A program made the translations under genes and the position numbers. This document shows positions 56,902 to 64,000 of a DNA stretch of 64,000 nucleotides, piece after piece (within the stretch, counting starts at the first letter, position 1; each line of letters opens with the position of its first letter). The DNA lies in assembly GCA_964020085.1 (NCBI GenBank), contig OZ026601.1, positions 11,615,759 to 11,679,758 on the forward strand, given 5' to 3'. Source of the DNA: Micromussa lordhowensis (taxonomy: Eukaryota; Cnidaria; Anthozoa; Scleractinia; Lobophylliidae). The notes under the pieces are model-generated. The model saw only the letters and a list, made by a program, of their open reading frames with translations. It searched no databases and had not been told where the DNA came from.

Positions 56902-58079
56902 TTGAATAGAAGTCCTTTTTGACTCAGATGCCTGCTCGAATGCTCTTCCTTCCCTAATTCCATTTCCCAAAAAAGGGGCAAAGTTTTCTATTGCAAACGA
57001 ACAAATTTTGAAGGATAGACAACATTTTACATTTTAACCATTTAACCATTTATTATTATTATTTGAGTCTATAGTTTAAAGGATTACACACCCGCTTATA
57101 GCAGAGCTAATCTAGGCGGGTTGTACTATTTACAATATATATTTACTGTGCAAAAAGTGAATTGATACAGTTACTAAATAGATACATGTACAATAACAGT
57201 ACAAGGGTAAAGCAAATTAAAATGTGTAAAGTAAAAAATGACAGTACATCATGTACGCTATAGCTGAATTCAAAGAGTTAAAAACACACGAAGAGAACAG
57301 AGAAAACATGTCCAACAGAAGAAAGCTTGTTGAGCTAAGCGTTGATACATTGGAAGCCAGTTTACCTAATCGGGGGACTTTTGTTCTTATAACTGTTATA
57401 GCATATCTACCCCCTGTAGGATGACACTCGCTCATTGCATCATTTTATTCGTGCATAAGGGCTCGTTTTAAAACAGAATCACAAAGTAACTCGAAAATTA
57501 CCCATTTAGACGAATACAGATATAGTTGCTAGAGGTTTTGAATTCCTCTGTTTCTAAACTCGCCCAGAAGGCTATCAATAAGGTTATATTATAGAGAAAG
57601 TACGTGGGGAAGGGCCGGGCAAAAAAGAAAGAGCTTTATCTTAAACATGTATTGATTGTTTAAGTGGTGACCACGTGCCAGTTACGACAATACAGGAAAT
57701 ACAACAAAGCAGGATATAAAGTCCAATTCACAACTTTCGCTGAAGCCTCAACCGGTTTTCCTTCACCCCGCCACCTACCAAAAATGGAAAGCAATAATGG
57801 AGAAGCTCGATCTGAGTATTGTCGACTTTTAGATTTAAATACAGATTTAGATTTTTGTCGACTTTTAGAATTAAATACAGTAAAAAAGGCTTTGTTTGTT
57901 GTTATTAAATTCTTACTGGCTGTCGTTTCCCAAGTTGAAACAGTGTTTCATGCTGTCAGGAACAAAAACAAAAATAACCTAAATTATTGCAGATTGATGT
58001 GTTCTTCAATGTCAACGTAGTAGAGGTTTCCTTAAGAAGTTTGACCAATCCTTGGATAAGCGTAGAATAACAAAGATTG
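56902..58079. other. Intergenic between two convergent genes
   Basis: A T-rich stretch at 57040-57230 (ATTATTATTATT start) looks like the 3' tail of a minus-strand retroelement but is not assignable. A 118-codon frame at 57664-58020 (+) has an internal duplication (CRLLDLNT / CRLLELNT) and no recognisable domain. Confidence 0.35.
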
Positions 58080-58085
58080 TTTATT
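58080..58085 (-). promoter_or_regulatory. Poly(A) signal AATAAA of the multipass gene
   Basis: TTTATT on plus, AATAAA on minus, about 35 nt downstream of the stop codon at 58120-58122. This supports the 3' end of the gene model. Confidence 0.6.
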
Positions 58086-58119
58086 GACACTCTGGCCGGC
58101 CGACTATTAACAACGTGAC

Positions 58120-61100
58120 TCACAGCGTTTCCTCGTGTAAGTCAGTCTTTGACCTATCTGCATGGTCATCTGTGATAGGAATCGAGCATAGTTCTGTTTG
58201 AGTTCCTTGATGACATTTTATAATGCTGAACACGGTATCTTGATGAGTTTCGTCCTGTACCTCCACCATCTCATCATCATCTTCACCTTCCTCAAGAGTG
58301 ACATCGATGACTCCACTGTTTTTCACGGCGGAGAGGATGCTAGGCTTTTCTATTTGTCCGGTTTGCAGCTGGTTTTTTAAGACGTTTGTTTCTGCTAATC
58401 CGCGCAGTTCTCCCTGCAAATCGTTGAGAGGCAGAAGCAACCCCAGACAGCATGACACGGACCAATGTGGATTTTTGCGCCATTCTTGGATGTAGCGATA
58501 TAGGGACACTATATACTGAACTGAAATAAACGAGAAATCAATGAGTTTGATAATCAAGGAGATGATTTTTTTTTATAAACCAGAACGTGCTTCCTAAATT
58601 ATATCGAAAATATACCTTTTTTCCCACTGAAAGTAAAAGAGAGGATTACTTTCGGAAAACCTGAAACACTGGTACTTTGTTATACATGTATGGGCAATAA
58701 TTTTAAAATTGAATCCGCCATCTTGATTTCTTTAATACAGGAAAACCTCCAAAACTGATCCGAGAAAATAAAAATGGCACTAAAAAGTTTTGGTGAAACT
58801 CCTTAACAACAAGGTTGTCATTGAAAAGTTAATCAAAATTACCAAACAATTGACATAGTAAAATGTTTCCTGTGACAAAGTTTGATTACTATTTCCTGAT
58901 GATAACTGATCCATCTAGATTAGCCGAATGCTTTCCGCGACCAGTCCACAATTGTATTTGTTATATACCTAGACTTTCACTCAACAAAACGAGCACTGTG
59001 ATTGGTTGATTCTTGGTCACGTGTCCCTAATCAATTTCAAATGTATCCCGATCGGGATACAATTGCGCAGTTGCTGCCCGCGCGCCGAATACAACAGCAC
59101 GTGATCAGTGCATGACTAAATTAAAAATAGCGTGATCTTCAGCACGTGCTGACGTCAGCATGATTGACGCGGGTGGAGGTAAAAATACAGAATCGCTAGA
59201 AAAAATTCCGAAGAAGGAACTGAATGAACTTCTGGCAAATTTCTGGCCACAAACGCAAAGAAACAGAAGGGACACAGCTACTAAACGTCTGCTTAGATGG
59301 AATACGATTTGGTCATAAAACACACTTTCTCCTAAAAAGAGAATTGACGTAATAAGTGATAGGGAATTCTTCCAAATGAAATCAAAGTTTTTGAGAAGGC
59401 AATCGTCGAGTTGAAGCGGCAACTGAAGGATTTGGCAAAGTTAATCACCACAGCACAGGAAAATCTAGAAAAGATCCAGCCCTCTTACAACCCATCTTCT
59501 CCAGATCCTAAATCCCTCCAAGAAGCAGTGCGGTTTAATATAATGTTCCACCTCATTCGCCGCAACAGAGAAAATCTCTGACTTCACAGGAAAAAATCGT
59601 TCGCCATGCAGGTTGACGCAACTGGGAAAAAAGTTTGTTTATCAAGTTCGTGAACAACTGGACAACAACAACAGGGCAAACGACCAACCAGATGATTCTC
59701 CAGGGGAAGGGCGTATGTACGAAAGACCTGAGAGTCCCTACTGTCCAGTTCAAACTTTTGACTACGCTAAATCTAACACTGTCATGCTTGTGGCGAAGGC
59801 CGCGAACAACGGAAGATTTTCGCCATTCTAATGATATCTGGTATTGTAATGTGCCCTTGGGGAAAATACGCTAGGAACATTCATGAGTTCATTTTCTAAA
59901 GAGCTGAAACTTTTACAGAGGTATACTACTCACTTTATTAGGGCAACAGCCTTGTCGATCGTCGATGAGTGCAATTTTGAGGCTCGCCTCATAATGCGTG
60001 TTTCGGGACACAAATCTGAGAGCAGCATTCTGAAATCTCCTATGCTCTCAGTAGTGCCTGTTTAGTTGAAAGTCTTGAGTCAACTAGCATTGCAGTTGTG
60101 GCGATGCATGAGCAAACAAGTGAAAATTCTCTTGGTAGAAGCACAGTGCCAAACTCCCCTGTTAGTATGCAGAATTTCGCATCTCATAGCCAGGAGACTG
60201 CAAACTTGAACGAAAGGAGCATTTTCTGGAGCAAATGTTACCATCAATTTTTAAAATTCCAAATGATTTTGTATTCGTTATTGAGGTTATAAAAGCATGT
60301 TTTACTTTTTCATGTACTTCGAAACATTTGTAATTAAGTCTCATTCGCCCATTCAGCAGGATTGACGATTGTGAATAAAGACGTTGTGCCGTCTTTGTTT
60401 GTTTTTGCTATATGATTGTTTAAACTCTCGGGAAAACAAAACTAACTGTTTCCCTCGGGGACCATATATTAAGTGTATATTATTTTCTTAACTGGCTGAA
60501 ATTGAAAGAAAGTGCGTCAAAAAAGTATATGAAATGCTATAAGTACTATTATCTTACCTAGAAGTAGGCCAATAACCAAAGCATTGGCTCCAAGTATCAA
60601 AATCTTTAATGAAACTGCGTCCATGTTTGTGCTGATGGAGTCTGATATGTCTTCCGCAGGTATTCTACTGACAGCTCCAACACCAAGGTTGACAACAGTA
60701 ACTGCAAGAGACGTTGCCATTAATCTGTTCTCCGTCACATCTCGTATGGGTTTGATCCATGAGAATAGCATTCCGTACATCCCAGCGATGACCCATGCCA
60801 AACCAATATAGGACCTGCTCTCTTGTCCTACAAGAATCAGCCCAGATGTAAGGATTACTTTACGAGACGTTTCAACCAATTCCCAATACCAGGAGCGATG
60901 TTTGTAGTTTTCAAAAAGAAAACGCAACCCTGAGATCATTTCCATGCCGGTGCCCGGACCCTGAAGATCGCGAGAGTCCATAGTAGCTACCATTGCTCTT
61001 TGCTTCCTCCAAAGGACAATAAATGAGAGGACTGGGAGGGCAATGATGTAGGTAGTAGAGATATAGGCAACAATGAGCCAATGATTGTAATTTGCACCTT

Positions 61101-63146
61101 GGCATTTTATGCTGTAATCCGCTTTCATGTACTTGAGGCACGATTCGTCTTTATCTTAATGGCAAAGTGTCTGGCAGGCTATTGGTAGGACCCTGGCTGT
61201 CTGGGCACACGTACTGAGGTAAGTCACGTACAAGAAGAAAAACAAATTCCTGAACACGAGCTCTTTAATTTCTGAGATTTTTATTGACTTATCATCGTTC
61301 TGTATTTTTATTTTCCGTAAGATTATTGCTTTACGCACTCTGTAAACAGCAACAGATGCACCAATTACAGCAGCATTTATTGCCATAATCGCAAGCAAAC
61401 TGCTAAAAGCATTCACATGGAACCGCGTGAAAAGGCAGCCTATCGGTGCAATCTGAAGTACATCCATCTGGAGTATTTCTGAATATTTCGCGATTACTTG
61501 CAGAGAGCCTGGCCATTTTATGTACGAAAATGCTTGAAGTAAACCATGGGTGACTTGATAGAAGCCAATTACAATCTTTAGTTTGGAAAAGAACATGTCT
61601 ATAAGAGAAAATTTCTCTCCCTTCCTGTTCTTTCTCCTGCTTGTCCGCAGTAAAATCACCGTGACTATAATTGCAATAGCTGCAATGATCGACAACTGTC
61701 CCCCCATCCACTTATTTGAAGGACAGTGTACGCACGTTTGTAACTGCTTATAGTATCCTGAGCTGCAAACTTGACAGAGTGGACCTTCGTACCCATTTTC
61801 GCACGAAGAATCCAAACCACCCTTGCAAGACTCTTCTCTTGGACACCTGTAAGGCGTTGGTATTGGAAAAGAGTACTGGACGCTTGAAGCATCTAATGCC
61901 GGTGAAATTGCCAGTAGATTCGCAATGAAATGTCTGTAGCGATCTTCGAGTGTCTTGTTCCGCCATTCCCACCAATAACCAGATTTTAAAGAGGCGTAGT
62001 CATCTTTGCAATCCAGTCCTCCTACGCATTTGTGACATTTCTCAAACATATGGGTTCGATAAAATCCCTCCAAACATATGCAAGCACGATGCCCAGCGAA
62101 GAAATCAGTTTCTGTTCCTGTTAAATATTCAAAAGAGTTGCAGAGCCTTCGTTAGAGACATTTCCTCTACATTATAGCTCCATTACAAGTGAACGTTTTC
62201 TTAATGGATCAAATATATACGTCACCCTCAGAACGATCTCAAAACCAGTCGTTAAATCTGTTTTTGCTATTATTTTTAATCTGGTTATCCTTGATTCCCC
62301 TCTGCTATTCTTAGACATTCAAAATGATCATCAGTTTCTGCGTTTGCGTTTTGGAGAAAATTGCCAACCACGTGGCCCGTGGTGTGATCATGCCGTGTTT
62401 TTTGTGGTATTTTCCTATGGTCATTTGAGAGCCCTAAAAGTGATGGTTATGATCTCATATCATGCCATTTTTCTGCTGAAACTGTCAAACGAAACTCGGC
62501 ATTTAGTTCCCCATCAAAATTGCAAAGTTTGACATATCTTAGACGATTGGCGTTCTTATCAATCGACTATGGGAGGTCACCTCTTTATGCATAGCGAGTA
62601 AAATTGGTCGAAAATAAAAGTATATGAATATATTTCAAAATGGCCTTGCTAGGTAAATGTCAACTGCCGTAGGAGTAAGATTTAAGCCATGACAATTTCC
62701 GGGGAAGATTATCGAACAACTTTATGAAAGTTTCAGCGTCAAAAAGTTAGTCCCCTTTTTGGAAATCAAAAATACCTGAAATGGAAAAAACATTCACCCG
62801 CTTCCGTAGGTTCCACCTGTTGTACATCCGAAGAGGTTAACATCCCTTTACAGGAACATCGGCGTACAGGAAATATTATGCTATTTTTTGAGAAATCTCA
62901 GTGAAATATTATCTGAATACATATATTTAAAGGTAACCAATAAGACTTAGTGATAAAATCTTAGGTAATAATAAGAGGAACAGGAAAAATCGAGACAAAC
63001 AAAGATATTTCGACTGTTACCTTCTGGACAGGATTTGCAATCTTGTTTTGATGTTCCTGGCGTTTTGTGAAATGGAACGAAAGATCCATTAGGACATTTC
63101 TTGCAGCTTTCTCCAACGTAACCGACATCATCAGAGTAAAATCCTC
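58120..63146 (-). CDS. GCC2/GCC3 (ephrin-receptor-like) Cys-rich multipass membrane protein, 3' exons, one in-frame stop
   Basis: Exons on minus with matching phases: 63146-63021, 62117-60558 and 58520-58120 (TGA). Exon 1 encodes a GCC2/GCC3-type repeat (CKKCPNGSFVPFHKTPG..CKSCPEG). Exon 2 continues with Cys pairs (CHKCVGGLDC, ENGYEGPLCQVCSSGYY), then about eight hydrophobic segments (e.g. LSIIAAIAIIVTVILL, HWLIVAYISTTYIIALP, ATSLAVTVVNLGVGA). Exon 3 is an acidic cytoplasmic tail (EEGEDDDEMVEVQDE). The family is large in cnidarians; function is unknown, possibly sensory or channel-like by topology. A TAA at 61156-61158 interrupts an otherwise open frame after ACQTLCH. The gene is either a young pseudogene, a null allele or a sequence error. 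Upstream exons lie beyond 63146 or outside the window. Confidence 0.75.
59160..60280 (+). pseudogene. DUF3504 (Crypton-like) tyrosine recombinase remnant 3, antisense in the multipass gene intron
   Basis: IPKKELNELLANFW is followed by KELKRQLKDLAKLIT-like blocks and SYNPSSPDPKSLQEAVRF with FNIMFHLIRRNRENL. Then come GKKFVYQVREQLDNN and DQPDDSPGEGRMYERPESPY. The catalytic C terminus reads TTHFIRATALSIVDECNFEA and MRVSGHKSESSI (H-x-x-R and G-H-K). The catalytic tail is open at 59883-60065; other parts are frameshifted. The typical tail (RSIFWSKCYHQFLKF) lies near 60220-60260. Most complete of the three DUF3504 copies. Confidence 0.8.
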
Positions 63147-63331
63147 CTGCAAAGAGAGTCATGTGCTCAATATACCCAAATCTGCACCAAAACGTACTCA
63201 ACGACAATAACTGCATATATGCTTACTATAGTTATTGGCTGTACAGGTTCGAAAAAAGCTCACAGTGCAAGAAAACAATGCAAATCTCTTATTTTACACA
63301 AAGTGTACGAGAAAAAGTAAATATCGTATTG

Positions 63332-63767
63332 AATAGGCCCGTTGCAGCTAAGCCGTCACGTGACCTACTTTTCATAAAATTATGGGCTATAACTTAACAA
63401 ATGCCAGAAATGGAAAAAAGTATGTCGAGAATATCAAAACGGCCAAATTTGAGGCCCCCATCATTAAAAGATGAGATTTTATGACAATCTGAATTTTTAA
63501 AAAAAATAAGGAGGTTTGTATGGAAAATGTTGCTAGAGAGCAAGACCTTGCTCTCCAGCAACATTTCTCATACAAAACTTCTAAATTTTCCGAAAATTAA
63601 AGCTGTCGTATAAACTTACTTTTTCATTCCAGGGGGCTCAAACTTGGCCATTTTGGTATTTTCGATGCGCTCTTTCCATTTCTGGCATTCTTTAAGTTAT
63701 AGCCCATAATATAAAAAATTTTCTAGGAAAAATTTGGTCACGTGACCCCAGCTGCAAAGGGCATATC
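63332..63767. mobile_element. Palindromic ~430-bp MITE, copy 2
   Basis: Same element as 33219-33652 in reverse orientation (GAATAGGCCC-TTGCAGCT start, GAGAGCAAGACC-TTGCTCTC centre, AGCTGCAAAGGGC end). It lies upstream of the last visible exon of the multipass gene, probably in an intron. Confidence 0.85.
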
Positions 63768-64000
63768 TCTTGGCAGCAACGGATCATTAATCGTCATTCT
63801 CGCAAAAAACGTTGTAAATTCAACCACATCAAAATCAAATGCTGATCACTCGATTTAGTCGATTAAGGACTTACATGTACCTCTGCCTATTTAATTTAAT
63901 TTGACGAAATCTAGGTACGCTCAGTCTTCCAGTTTCCTTGTACCTGCATCATAGGCTTTGTTATACGTGGATGGACGAACGATGGGCGTGTAATAAAGAA
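63768..64000. other. End of window, nothing recognised
   Basis: No exon of the minus-strand multipass gene with suitable phase was found here. Confidence 0.35.

Noticed and set aside
57664..58020. 118-codon plus ORF with internal duplication
   Set aside because: No domain, no signal, no splice partners; could be chance in an AT-rich intergenic region.

Overview
The window looks like nuclear DNA of a cnidarian, most likely an anthozoan such as a stony coral or anemone. The genes have many small GT-AG exons and the sequence is AT-rich. Two protein types are ones I associate with anthozoans: secreted Fn2/EGF mosaics ending in a short Cys-rich module, and GCC2/GCC3-type multipass receptors. The repeat content also fits: a Ngaro-type YR retroelement, DUF3504 (Crypton-like) recombinase remnants, LINE and gypsy fragments, and very many palindromic MITEs. 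No organelle, bacterial or CRISPR feature is present.

Layout. From 1 to 9814 (+) lie the last exons of DYNC2I1 (WDR60), the dynein-2 intermediate chain of intraflagellar transport; its 5' part is outside the window. From 12001 to 13935 (-) is an intact single-exon gene for an unusual protein: a low-complexity/RG-rich region, a J-like domain without HPD, ankyrin repeats and an ADP-ribosyltransferase-like domain with an H-Y-E triad. A decayed paralogue lies at 26880-27960 (-). From 15 to 22.7 kb a Ngaro-type retroelement (15621-21009, coding on -) with textbook split direct repeats sits inside an older inverted-repeat structure that also holds a DUF3504 recombinase remnant. From 24.7 to 25.9 kb a second DUF3504 ORF is interrupted by a MITE with a TTAA duplication. 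From 28 to 32 kb is a graveyard of gypsy and LINE fragments. A secreted Cys-rich pseudogene lies at 33.9-34.6 kb and a 1.6-kb array of an 8-bp unit at 36.65-38.24 kb.

From 40383 to 55737 (+) I could assemble a complete 13-exon gene for a 531-residue secreted protein: signal peptide, Fn2, EGF, Fn2, EGF, Fn2, four EGF, then a C-terminal Cys-rich module. One EGF-Fn2 exon pair arose by a recent tandem duplication of about 1.1 kb. A tRNA-like fold-back, a LINE 3' end and an internally deleted gypsy element now separate the two copies. From 58120 to 63146 (-) is the 3' part of a GCC2/GCC3-type multipass membrane protein gene. It has one in-frame stop and carries a third DUF3504 element, antisense, in its last intron.

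The most interesting signal is a recurrent mobile architecture. About ten loci combine a body with short inverted arms and, on one side only, a long near-perfect hairpin (105-190 bp). The families differ in sequence but share hairpin edges (TTAAC...GTTTT) and usually a CTGATTGG motif near the far arm. One copy is inserted inside another with a 5-bp duplication (AGAAT), and two related copies show the empty site. Body and hairpin therefore moved as one unit.
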